Shown one piece after another: positions 24,953 to 33,158 of a stretch of DNA of 50,312 bases (position 1 is its first letter; each line of letters opens with the position of its first letter). A model generated the notes under the pieces. That model was not told the origin of the DNA, made no database searches, and worked only from the letters and a program-made list of their open reading frames with translations. Source of the DNA: an uncultured Bacteroidales bacterium (GTDB lineage: Bacteria; Bacteroidota; Bacteroidia; Bacteroidales; P3); assembly GCA_937876865.1 (NCBI GenBank), contig CALEFF010000005.1, positions 1 to 50,312 of the forward strand, in the 5' to 3' direction. A program made the translations under genes and the position numbers.

Positions 24953-25114
24953 ATGTTGAACTTAATAATTTTTTTAATTCTTATTTATCTTGTTTTTCGC
25001 ATTTTGACAAAAGTAGTAATACCACGTTACACTCTAAGAAATATAAAAAAATATCAAGAAAGATTTAAGAAAGATAATCCCCATATATTTGAAAAGAAAG
25101 ACGAGAAAAAGTAA
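24953..25114 (+). CDS. Small DUF4834-like membrane protein
   Basis: This 53-residue ORF starts with ATG at 24953, 3 bases after the Usp-like gene. It has an N-terminal membrane helix (LNLIIFLILIYLVFRILTKVV) and then a strongly basic tail (RYTLRNIKKYQERFKKDNPH) ending in EKKDEKK. Helix-then-basic-tail small proteins of the DUF4834 family lie near mutL in Bacteroidota, and this fits in size, layout and position. The stop lies inside the stem of the terminator at 25096-25128. Function unknown. Confidence 0.7.
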   Translation: MLNLIIFLILIYLVFRILTKVVIPRYTLRNIKKYQERFKKDNPHIFEKKDEKK

Positions 25115-25128
25115 ATCTCTCGTCTTTC
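25096..25128. terminator. Bidirectional terminator ending the mutL operon
   Basis: GAAAGACGAG (25096-25105) and CTCGTCTTTC (25119-25128) form a 10-bp perfect stem, followed on the plus strand by TATTTTTT. It overlaps the end of the DUF4834-like gene and lies 12 bases from the stop of the convergent glycogen gene, so it may serve both. Confidence 0.85.
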
Positions 25129-25140
25129 TATTTTTTAGAA

Positions 25141-28100
25141 TTATATCCATTTGACTAATGGTAATTCCATTCGATGTTGCATCAAAGGATGTTTAGGATA
25201 AATCCTGAAAGCAAAGTTATGTACTCCTGCCCTACTTGTTTTGATTTTTATTTCATAATCTGCTCGTTTATTTGAGTTAGCAACTAATTCAAAAGGCGTT
25301 ATAAGAGTGTAATCGTTTATTTGATTATTTTCCTTATCTGCAATAATCATTTCAACACCTATGTGCTCCGAAGATATTTCTCCAAGGAATAAACTAATCT
25401 TTGCAGTGAATATATCATTTAATTCAATATTGGAATTTTCTACGTCAGGAATTTGTAAATCAATTAGTTCAATACTATTCCATGAACGAGAGATTTGATC
25501 TTTCCAATCAGCGTATTGTTTTGCTAAATTAGCGTTTTGTTCGCTTAATTTATTGAATCGTTTAAACATATCATTATAAAACTTGGAATAGTAATCATCT
25601 AATTGTCGTTTCATAGTGAAATGTGGTGCAATAAGAGCAATAGTATGCTTTATTTTCTCTACCCATTTTTCTCTAATACCCTTTTCGTCTTTGTAATCGT
25701 AGGACGGAATAATTTCATTCTCAAAGATATCGTAAATCATCTCTGCATCTAATGCGTTTTGGTACTCATCGGATTCATAAGTCTTTTCTTCCGGTAATGC
25801 CCAACCTGCTTCCTTTACATATCCCTCAGCCCACCAACCGTCTAAAACCGAAAAATTAACTACACCATTCATTACAGCTTTTTCTCCGCTTGTTCCTGAT
25901 GCTTCCAAAGGACGTGTTGGCATATTTAACCAAAGATCTACTCCTCGAATCAAATGATTTGCAATATACATATCGTAGTTTTCTAAGAATATTATCTTAC
26001 CTAAAAATTCTGGCATCTTAGATATTTCCACAATACGTTTGATTAAACCTTGTCCTGCATTATCTTGTGGATGAGCTTTTCCTGCAAAAATAAATACAAC
26101 TCCCTTATCTACGATTTGTTTTAAACGTTCAAGATTTGTAAACAATAAGTTGGCTCTTTTATATGTAGCAAATCTTCTTGCAAAGCCTACAATAAGTTTA
26201 TCTTCCGAGAGTTCGGCAACTGTTTGAAAATAAAGTTGAGGATTTTCTGCTCTTTTTGTGAAATCTTTTTGTAAACGTTTTTTTACAAATTCAATAAGAG
26301 TTTTCTTTTCATTGTAGTGAGTATTCCAAATCAAAGAATTATCTACCTCATATATCTTTTTCCAATAGTAATCGTTAGATTCATCTTTAAGATATGCCTC
26401 TGAAAATATTTCTTTATAAAGTTCCAGCCAAGCTTTTGAAGTCCAAGTAGAATGATGTACTCCATTTGTAACATAATCTATATGTAATTCTCTTGGGAAA
26501 TAGCCTTTGTAAAGGTAAGAAAACATATCTCTACTAACTCTTGCGTGGATTTTGCTAACCCCATTTACGTATTGAGAAAAATTCATTGCCAAAACACTCA
26601 TTGAAAACTTAGAATCTTTTTCTTCTCCTTGTTTTCCAAGAGCGAAAAATTCATCCCAATCCAAATTTAGTTGCTCTGCAAAATGTCCTAAATAGGTTCG
26701 CATCAATTCTTGTGAGAAAGCATCGTGTCCAGCAGGAACAGGCGTGTGTGTTGTAAACAAAGTACTACTTCTAACTAACTCTTTTGCTTGCTTAAATGAA
26801 TAAGAGTTTTTTTGAATATAGATTCTCATTCTTTCAAGACTTGAAAAAGCGGAATGTCCTTCATTGTTGTGATATAAAACAACGGGAAGTTTTAATTCTT
26901 CTACTAATCTAACTCCACCTATTCCTAAAAGAATTTCTTGTTTTAAACGATTCTCCCAATCTCCTCCGTAAAGTTGATTGCTAATCGTTCTATCCTCAAT
27001 ACTATTCTCCTCAATATCTGTGTCTAGTAAATATAAAGGAACTCTACCTACATCACAACGCCATATTTTTGCGTAAATACTACGTCCAGGGAATGATAAT
27101 GTGATTTTTCTCCATAATCCATTCTCATCTTTTTCTGCTTGCAAAGGTAGATGTGTGAATTTTTGAGGATATTGTGCCGATATTTGATAGCCTTCCTTAG
27201 TTATTTGTTGAGTGAAATAACCATTTCTATAAAGCAATCCAATACCTATCATATTTTTATTTGAGTCGCTTGCCTGTTTGAGATAATCTCCCGCCAACAT
27301 TCCCAAGCCTCCACTAAATATTTTTAAGGTATCGTGCAATCCAAACTCCATACTCAAATACGCAATCATATCTCCTTCTTTGTTTTCCCCCTCTTGCATA
27401 TAGGAATTAAAGAGTTGCTCTACTTTATCTATCTTTTCTAAGAAAATTTTATCGTTCAAAAGATTGTCTATTTCCTCTTGCGAAAGCGATTCTAAAAGAT
27501 GAATTGGAGAATGTTCGTATTTTAAGAATTTTTCTTTGTCTATGTATTCAAATAGTTCGTATGCTTCATTGTTCCAAGTCCACCAAAGATTTTTGCTCAA
27601 TGTTTGGAGAAATTCTAACTTTGAAGGCATTTTTTGTTTTACGAATATTTTTTTCCAAGAAGGTGTTTCACCCCAATTTATCTTGTTGTTAAATTCTTCA
27701 CAACACGCTTGCTTATGACTATATTGCTCTTTTCTGAAATCAGCCTTTGAAATAGCTCTATTATACGCATCAAAATAATTATTTATGAGTTTTTCCCAAA
27801 CTACACTTGAAGAAAGCTGCATTGCTTTTGCTTTTATATTTTTATTTTCTTCTTCGTTGTTTTTCAAAAACTCTTCTATTGTGTTTTTAATCTTACTTAT
27901 AACTTCCTCTGTGTTGTTATCTGTGCGTTCAATGACCGTAAGGGCTTTGTCAATGTCATATTTTCCGTTATTCATCCAACGTCCGAAACCTGCCAAACTT
28001 GTAGTTATGCTTGCAACTCCAAAAGCAAGACTTTCCATTGGCGTATATCCCCAAGGTTCGTAGTAAGATGGGAAAACAGATAAATCAAATCCTGTTAGAA

Positions 28101-29271
28101 AATCAAAATATGGAATATTTACTCTACCATCGTTTCCATCTAAATAAGATGGTATAAAGATGATTTTTACTTTATCTGTTTGTAAGTTTTTAAGTTCGTT
28201 TGCCTTTATTTCGTTTAATATAGGGTCTTTGTGCTCATCTATATTGTATGCAGGAACAGCTATAACGGCCACAACTTCTCTTTCTATCTTTGATTTGTTT
28301 AATTCTCCTAATGCTTTAATAAAAACGTCTATTCCTTTGTTTTTAAATTCATAACGCCCTGAATTGATTATTAAAAAGGCATTTTGCGAAATCTTTGTAG
28401 AGGTAAGGTCTTCTGCTATTGAGATTATTTTTTTGCGTGAGGCATTTGATATTTCTTCGTATGCTTCCGCTTTTGGTACAAAATCGTTTTCAAATCCGTT
28501 TGGTGTTATTACATCGGCTGATTTCTTGAAAAATTGTTTGCATTCAGCATTTGTAATTTCGCTTACGGTAGTAAATACATCAGCATTTAAGGCAGAGAGT
28601 TTTTCCATAGAGTATTTGGCTCTTAGGTTAAATTGATTTGCTACGTTGTCGCCTTCATAATATTGCAAAGAACTATACAAAGCCATATTATTGCCTGCTA
28701 AACATCGTCCTAATACGCTTGCGTGTGTTGTAAAGGCAGTTGCTATTTGTGGACAATGCTTTTTTAGATACAAAATGCCACTCCCTGTCATCCATTCGTG
28801 GAATTGTGCTACTATCTTGTCGTTTGCTTTGGCGTAAAAGTCATAAAAATTTTCTATTACCTTTGCTGTAGCATAGCCAAATAAACAAGGTTCTATATAA
28901 TCCCAACTTCCTGTTATGCTATCTAAACCATAGTCTTTCCAAAAGTCTGAGAAGATTTCATCTTTCCGTGAAAAATATGGTGTAAAATCTACTAAAATTA
29001 CTATTGGTTCTCCAATAATTTTCCATTTTCCTATTCTAATTCTTAATCCTTTTGATTGAGCATATAGTCTCCAAGAGTTGAATAGGCAATTGTCTTCTTC
29101 AAATTCTGCATTTTCTGTATTGTCTTTGCAAATATCTGGCCCAATTAGTATCAACTCGCCTTTTATTTTTTCTTTTAAGGTTTTTGCCTTAGTAGATACT
29201 ACTGTATGAATTCCTCCTACTTTATTGCAAACCTCCCAACTTGTTTCAAATAAATAATCTATATTATACAT
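25141..29271 (-). CDS. Glycogen synthase (GT3) / alpha-glucan phosphorylase (GT35) fusion
   Basis: This 1376-residue protein joins two enzymes of opposite direction in glycogen metabolism. Residues 1 to about 540 resemble GT3 glycogen synthase: ETSWEVCNKVGGIHTVVSTKA at the N-terminus, FHEWMTGSGILYLKKHCP, and FPSYYEPWGYTPMESLAFG with the paired catalytic glutamates. From about 548, SKLEFLQTLSKNLWWTWNNEA is the DUF3417 start of maltodextrin-type phosphorylases. Then come SMEFGLHDTLKIFSGGLGML, NNEGHSAF, THTPVPAGHDAF, GFARRFATYKRA and EASGTSGEKAVMNG, whose lysine (near 1130) should bind pyridoxal phosphate. The last 120 residues look like an added beta domain. Frame is continuous. Similar fusions may occur elsewhere in Bacteroidota. 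Confidence 0.9.
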   Translation of the reverse strand: MYNIDYLFETSWEVCNKVGGIHTVVSTKAKTLKEKIKGELILIGPDICKDNTENAEFEEDNCLFNSWRLYAQSKGLRIRIGKWKIIGEPIVILVDFTPYFSRKDEIFSDFWKDYGLDSITGSWDYIEPCLFGYATAKVIENFYDFYAKANDKIVAQFHEWMTGSGILYLKKHCPQIATAFTTHASVLGRCLAGNNMALYSSLQYYEGDNVANQFNLRAKYSMEKLSALNADVFTTVSEITNAECKQFFKKSADVITPNGFENDFVPKAEAYEEISNASRKKIISIAEDLTSTKISQNAFLIINSGRYEFKNKGIDVFIKALGELNKSKIEREVVAVIAVPAYNIDEHKDPILNEIKANELKNLQTDKVKIIFIPSYLDGNDGRVNIPYFDFLTGFDLSVFPSYYEPWGYTPMESLAFGVASITTSLAGFGRWMNNGKYDIDKALTVIERTDNNTEEVISKIKNTIEEFLKNNEEENKNIKAKAMQLSSSVVWEKLINNYFDAYNRAISKADFRKEQYSHKQACCEEFNNKINWGETPSWKKIFVKQKMPSKLEFLQTLSKNLWWTWNNEAYELFEYIDKEKFLKYEHSPIHLLESLSQEEIDNLLNDKIFLEKIDKVEQLFNSYMQEGENKEGDMIAYLSMEFGLHDTLKIFSGGLGMLAGDYLKQASDSNKNMIGIGLLYRNGYFTQQITKEGYQISAQYPQKFTHLPLQAEKDENGLWRKITLSFPGRSIYAKIWRCDVGRVPLYLLDTDIEENSIEDRTISNQLYGGDWENRLKQEILLGIGGVRLVEELKLPVVLYHNNEGHSAFSSLERMRIYIQKNSYSFKQAKELVRSSTLFTTHTPVPAGHDAFSQELMRTYLGHFAEQLNLDWDEFFALGKQGEEKDSKFSMSVLAMNFSQYVNGVSKIHARVSRDMFSYLYKGYFPRELHIDYVTNGVHHSTWTSKAWLELYKEIFSEAYLKDESNDYYWKKIYEVDNSLIWNTHYNEKKTLIEFVKKRLQKDFTKRAENPQLYFQTVAELSEDKLIVGFARRFATYKRANLLFTNLERLKQIVDKGVVFIFAGKAHPQDNAGQGLIKRIVEISKMPEFLGKIIFLENYDMYIANHLIRGVDLWLNMPTRPLEASGTSGEKAVMNGVVNFSVLDGWWAEGYVKEAGWALPEEKTYESDEYQNALDAEMIYDIFENEIIPSYDYKDEKGIREKWVEKIKHTIALIAPHFTMKRQLDDYYSKFYNDMFKRFNKLSEQNANLAKQYADWKDQISRSWNSIELIDLQIPDVENSNIELNDIFTAKISLFLGEISSEHIGVEMIIADKENNQINDYTLITPFELVANSNKRADYEIKIKTSRAGVHNFAFRIYPKHPLMQHRMELPLVKWI

Positions 29272-29277
29272 AAGTTC

Positions 29278-30222
29278 TTATCCTATATTCAACATTCTTG
29301 TTCTTGCTTTTTCAAACCCCCTTTTTAAATCTGCAAATATTTCTTCTACGCTTTTGATTTCGTTTATCATACTTGCTACTTGTCCTATTTCTAATTCTCC
29401 CTCTGTTAAGTCGCCTTCAAACATTCCTATCTTACTTCTACCCTTTCCTATTAGTTCTAATAGTTCTTCTTTGCTCGCTCCACGATTTTCTGCTTGCAAT
29501 ACTGCATCGTAAAAGCCTCCTTTTAATAATCTTGTAGGAGAAAGTTTTCTAAAAAACAACATTGTGTCGCCTTCTTTTGAGTTTACAACTGCGTTTTTAA
29601 AGTTTTCGTGTGCTGAGGATTCTTTACTGATTGCAAAAGCTGAGCCTATTTGCACTCCTTCTGCTCCCAAAGAAAGCATTGCATAAATTTGTTCTCCGCT
29701 TATTATACCTCCTGCCGCTATTACGGGAATTTCTACTGCTTTTACTATTTGTTGCACAAGTACAAGTGTAGATGTTTCTTCTTTTCCATTGTGTCCACCT
29801 GCTTCAAAGCCTTCTGCAACTATTGCATCGCAACCTGCGGCTTGTGCTTTTAATGCAAATTTTTCGTTAGCTACTACATGCACAACTTTTATCCCATTTT
29901 CCTTTAAGCGTTGTGTGTGAAGAGCAGGATTTCCAGCAGAGGTAAATACCACAGGTACTTTTTCCTCAATTACTTTTTCTATATGCTCACCGCTCATAGG
30001 GTTCATTAAAGGAATATTTACTCCAAATGGTTTGTTGGTTGCTTGTTTTGTTTTTCTTATGTGTTCAACTAAAACCTCAGGTGTCATAGAGCCTGCACCC
30101 AAAAGCCCTAAACCTCCTTGATTGCTTACTTCTGAGGCTAATTCCCAACCACTACACCAAACCATTCCTCCTGATATTATAGGGAATTTTATAGAAAATA
30201 ATTCTGTTAATCTTGTGTTCAT
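29278..30222 (-). CDS. FabK-like enoyl-ACP reductase / nitronate monooxygenase family flavoprotein
   Basis: This 314-residue FMN-binding TIM-barrel protein aligns by eye along its length with FabK, the flavin-dependent enoyl-ACP reductase of fatty acid synthesis. Shared segments are TRLTELFSIKFPIISGGMVW, TNKPFGVNIPLMNP, VAEGFEAGGHNGKEETSTL, IPVIAAGGIISG and GAEGVQIGSAFAISKESSAH. Nitronate monooxygenases share the fold, and AGGHNG fits both, so the reaction is probable rather than certain. The gene lies 6 bases upstream of the glycogen fusion gene and is probably the first gene of that transcript. The region upstream is a T-rich repeat-like stretch (30241-30300). Confidence 0.8.
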   Translation of the reverse strand: MNTRLTELFSIKFPIISGGMVWCSGWELASEVSNQGGLGLLGAGSMTPEVLVEHIRKTKQATNKPFGVNIPLMNPMSGEHIEKVIEEKVPVVFTSAGNPALHTQRLKENGIKVVHVVANEKFALKAQAAGCDAIVAEGFEAGGHNGKEETSTLVLVQQIVKAVEIPVIAAGGIISGEQIYAMLSLGAEGVQIGSAFAISKESSAHENFKNAVVNSKEGDTMLFFRKLSPTRLLKGGFYDAVLQAENRGASKEELLELIGKGRSKIGMFEGDLTEGELEIGQVASMINEIKSVEEIFADLKRGFEKARTRMLNIG

Positions 30223-30240
30223 ATTTTTTCTTTGTTTTAA

Positions 30241-30300
30241 AAAATTATTTCTTTGATTTTTTTTATTTTTTCTTTGCTTTTTTAAAATATTTCAAAGAGT
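30241..30300 (-). repeat. Inverted copy of the GCAAAGAAA-type repeat phrase
   Basis: Read on the minus strand, this contains TCTTTGAAATATTTTAAAAA, then GCAAAGAAAAAAT, then AATCAAAGAAATAATTTT. The same order (TCTTTGAAAAAAT, GCAAAGAAATAATTT, AACAAAGAAATAATTT) occurs on the plus strand around 45066-45125. It lies in the gap between divergent genes and has no ORF. Because such AT-rich sequence can match by chance, confidence is moderate. Confidence 0.45.
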
Positions 30301-30360
30301 TATTTTTCTGCAAAAATAAAACAATTCTTTATATCAATAGTTCAAAAAAACACAAAAAAC

Positions 30361-30391
30361 TTTGTGTGTATTATTTTTATTTGTAATTTTG
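30361..30391 (+). promoter_or_regulatory. Consensus promoter for the envelope protein/rsmE operon
   Basis: TTTG (30361-30364), 19 bases and TAATTTTG (30384-30391) match the Bacteroidota pattern exactly. The predicted start is near 30398. This rules out an upstream in-frame ATG at 30362 and supports the ATG at 30434 for the next gene. Confidence 0.8.
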
Positions 30392-30433
30392 GGCTTTCAA
30401 TTGAATAAGAAAATTAAACATATAAAAAATAAT

Positions 30434-31177
30434 ATGAAGAGAACATCTATCTTTTTAGTTTTTGCTATATTATTCTCTATCAATTTGTTTGCTCAACGCG
30501 GAGGAGATTGGAGAACAGGTAAATGGCATAGAAACTTTCCAGAACATTTATTAACTTTACACGTTTCATCAACCCAAACTGCAACTCAACAAAGTATAAC
30601 AAATCCTTGGAGTGTTGGTGTAAATGTTGGTTATGAAAATAGAATAAGGCCTTATAACAAAAAGAATAAAGTTTCGCTTGGTTGGGGAGTTCATTCAGGT
30701 ATTCAATTATTTCCTGGTTTAAGCATAAAACATAATGCAACAGGTTCAAATGAAGAAGTGGAATTTGGAAATTATAGAACCTATGGCTATATTCCTTTAA
30801 TGGCGAGTGCTTCTATGTATATAACTACTCGTCCGACAGCAAGTTTTTTCTTGCAGTTGGCAGCAGGCGGTAATATGCTTTTAGGACAAAAAGATTTTGC
30901 TCACGGAGAAAATTTGATCTACGTACAAAAAGACCCTGCTAATTCAGTGAAACTTTCACACTTTATACCAAGTGCAAGATTTCTTATAGGATTTATGACT
31001 GAACTTACACCAAATCTTCGTTTTAGAGGAAGTTTTGGCGTTCAATATGAAATGGGTTATACCGATGAATATGCTGGATATTATTTGAATGGAGGATATA
31101 TCGAAAGAGAAACAGTGTTTTCTAATGACCCAACATTTAGTACAGTTGTTGAATTAGGCTTCGCATTTTCGCTTTAA
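30434..31177 (+). CDS. Predicted outer-membrane beta-barrel or envelope protein
   Basis: This 247-residue protein has a signal peptide (MKRTSIFLVFAILFSINLFA then Q, cleavage about residue 20). The rest alternates hydrophobic and polar residues in aromatic-rich strands (SVGVNVGYENRIRPY, VSLGWGVHSGIQLFPG, LRFRGSFGVQYEMGY, VVELGFAFSL at the end), as expected of a small outer-membrane barrel with about 8-10 strands. No known family is recognised. The start was chosen because the consensus promoter at 30361-30391 lies downstream of the other candidate start. It is followed by rsmE 9 bases later. Confidence 0.75.
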   Translation: MKRTSIFLVFAILFSINLFAQRGGDWRTGKWHRNFPEHLLTLHVSSTQTATQQSITNPWSVGVNVGYENRIRPYNKKNKVSLGWGVHSGIQLFPGLSIKHNATGSNEEVEFGNYRTYGYIPLMASASMYITTRPTASFFLQLAAGGNMLLGQKDFAHGENLIYVQKDPANSVKLSHFIPSARFLIGFMTELTPNLRFRGSFGVQYEMGYTDEYAGYYLNGGYIERETVFSNDPTFSTVVELGFAFSL

Positions 31178-31186
31178 TAAAATGTT

Positions 31187-31894
31187 ATGCACCTATTTTA
31201 TACACCAGAGTTTGAACTCAATGAAGGAGAATATTATTCTTTAAACAAAGAAGAATCCACTCATTGCATTAAAGTTTTAAGACTTAGAGAAAAAGATACA
31301 ATCTGCCTTACCAATGGTTTAGGCAGATTTGTTTTTGCAGAGATTAGCGATGCTAATCCAAAAAATTGCAGTTTTGTAGTAACAAAAGTAAAAGATGAAT
31401 ACGGTAAACGCAATTTCAGAGTTCATATTGCAATTGCTCCAACAAAGAATATGAATAGAATGGAATGGTTTTTAGAAAAAGCAGTGGAAATGGGTGTAGA
31501 TAAGATATCGTTTTTTATAGGTGAGCATAGTGAAAGAACATCTATGAAAAGAGAAAGATTAGAAAAAATAATGATTTCTGCACTTAAACAATCTCTTAAA
31601 GCTTATATGCCAGAATTTAATGAGAATGCAGATTATAAAGAATTGATAAATTCTACCGAAACAAAGAAATTTATCGCCTATTGTAAACCAGAGGGAAGAA
31701 CAAGTATAAAAGAGTCTTATAACAAGGGCGAAAATGTATTGATTTTAATAGGTCCAGAGGGTGATTTTTCTGAAAAAGAAGTGGAATTGGCACTTAATAA
31801 TGGTTTCCAAGCAATAACATTAGGAGAAAGTCGTTTAAGAACAGAAACGGCAGCACTTTTTGCATTGCAAAGCATACATTTTGTAAATATGTAA
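31187..31894 (+). CDS. rsmE: 16S rRNA (uracil-1498-N3)-methyltransferase
   Basis: This 235-residue SPOUT-fold methyltransferase makes m3U1498 in 16S rRNA. The N-terminal PUA-like part has SLNKEESTHCIKVLRLREKD. The SPOUT knot includes IAIAPTKNMNRMEWFLEKAVEMGVDKI (in pieces), ILIGPEGDFSEKEVELA and LGESRLRTETAALFAL, all typical RsmE motifs. Length is normal. It lies between the envelope protein gene and a DUF4159 gene, 0-9 bases from each. Confidence 0.95.
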   Translation: MHLFYTPEFELNEGEYYSLNKEESTHCIKVLRLREKDTICLTNGLGRFVFAEISDANPKNCSFVVTKVKDEYGKRNFRVHIAIAPTKNMNRMEWFLEKAVEMGVDKISFFIGEHSERTSMKRERLEKIMISALKQSLKAYMPEFNENADYKELINSTETKKFIAYCKPEGRTSIKESYNKGENVLILIGPEGDFSEKEVELALNNGFQAITLGESRLRTETAALFALQSIHFVNM

Positions 31895-31897
31895 GTG

Positions 31898-32548
31898 ATG
31901 AAAAAGAAACTATTCTATTTAATTATTAGTTTATTTATATTAAATAGTTCTTACTCTCAAACCTCTATTGCATTATTGAAATACAATGGAGGTGGCGATT
32001 GGTATGCTAATCCTACATCTCTTACTAATCTTATAAAATTTTGTAATGAAAATCTAAAAACTAATTTAACGGAAAAATACCCTACCGTAGAAGTTGGAAG
32101 TAACGAGATATTCCTCTATCCTATTTTACATATGACAGGACATGGAAATGTTGTCTTTTCTCCACAAGAGGCGGAAAATTTAAGAAATTATCTTTTGGCA
32201 GGAGGATTTCTTCATATTGATGATAATTATGGAATGGATAAATATATAAGAGAGGAAATGTTGAAAGTTTTTCCCGATTTACAATGGATAGAACTTCCTT
32301 TTACTCACCCTATTTATCATCAAAAATATGATTTTCCTAATGGGTTGCCAAAAATTCATGAACACGATAATAAAACTCCGCAAGGACTTGGATTGTTTTA
32401 TGAAAATAGATTGATATGTTTTTATTCTTTTGAGTGTGATTTAGGAGATGGTTGGGAAGATGAAGATGTTCATAACGACCCTTATGAGAATAGATTAAAG
32501 GCATTGAAGATGGGTGCAAATATTATTCAATTTGTATTTATGCAATAA
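31898..32548 (+). CDS. DUF4159 domain protein with signal peptide
   Basis: This 216-residue exported protein starts with a signal peptide ending near SSYSQ. The mature part matches the DUF4159 pattern, with ALLKYNGGGDWYANPTSL, FLYPILHMTGHGNVVFS, NYLLAGGFLHIDDNYGMD and LPFTHPIYH. The fold is thought to be related to class I glutamine amidotransferases, but the biochemical role is unknown. I prefer the ATG at 31898 over the GTG at 31895, which directly follows the rsmE stop. Its close linkage to rsmE is common in Bacteroidales as far as I recall. Confidence 0.85.
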   Translation: MKKKLFYLIISLFILNSSYSQTSIALLKYNGGGDWYANPTSLTNLIKFCNENLKTNLTEKYPTVEVGSNEIFLYPILHMTGHGNVVFSPQEAENLRNYLLAGGFLHIDDNYGMDKYIREEMLKVFPDLQWIELPFTHPIYHQKYDFPNGLPKIHEHDNKTPQGLGLFYENRLICFYSFECDLGDGWEDEDVHNDPYENRLKALKMGANIIQFVFMQ

Positions 32549-32562
32549 AAAATATAAAATAT

Positions 32563-33141
32563 ATGGGAATAAACTTTACGGAAATATTAACTGCTTTTAT
32601 GGTGTTGTTTGCAGTAATAGATATAACAGGCTCAGTTCCTGTGATAATAGATTTAAGAAGTAAATCTAAAAAAGTACATGCTGAAAAAGCCGCTATTATA
32701 TCTTTCTTGCTAATGCTTGTTTTTCTTTTTGTTGGAGAAGCTTTATTGAAATTTTTTCATGTAGATGTACATTCTTTTGCTATTGCTGGTGCTATAATTC
32801 TTATTGCTATTGCAATAGAAATGACCTTTAATGTGGAATTGTTTAAAAACGAAGGACCAACAGAAAATTCTACAATAGTTCCTTTGGTTTTTCCTTTAAT
32901 AGCAGGTGCAGGTTCTCTAACAACAGTTTTATCTCTTAGAGCAGAATGTGAAACAATAAACATTATTATAGCAATAGCTTTAAATATGCTATTTGTTTGG
33001 TTTGTTATTAAAAAAGTAAATTTGGTTGAAAAGTTACTTGGTAAAGGTGGTATTTATATACTAAGAAAATTTTTTGGAGTTATTTTATTGGCGATGAGTG
33101 TTAAACTTATCATATCTAATTTAATTCCGTTGATTTCGTAA
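32563..33141 (+). CDS. MarC-family integral membrane protein
   Basis: This 192-residue membrane protein has about six helices and belongs to the MarC/UPF0056 family. Recognisable parts are FAVIDITGSVPVIIDL near the start, the helix-2 to helix-3 region with AFVG-like FLFVGEALLKFFHVD, and VPLVFPLIAGAGSLTTVLSL in the middle. The family was once linked to multiple antibiotic resistance, but that role has not held up and the substrate is unknown. It is 14 bases from the DUF4159 gene and 17 from clpC. Confidence 0.88.
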   Translation: MGINFTEILTAFMVLFAVIDITGSVPVIIDLRSKSKKVHAEKAAIISFLLMLVFLFVGEALLKFFHVDVHSFAIAGAIILIAIAIEMTFNVELFKNEGPTENSTIVPLVFPLIAGAGSLTTVLSLRAECETINIIIAIALNMLFVWFVIKKVNLVEKLLGKGGIYILRKFFGVILLAMSVKLIISNLIPLIS

Positions 33142-33158
33142 CAAAATATACTAATTAT

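Noticed and set aside
30362..30433. Longer N-terminus for the envelope protein starting at 30362
   Set aside because: It lies inside the consensus promoter, and the signal peptide starts at the ATG at 30434.
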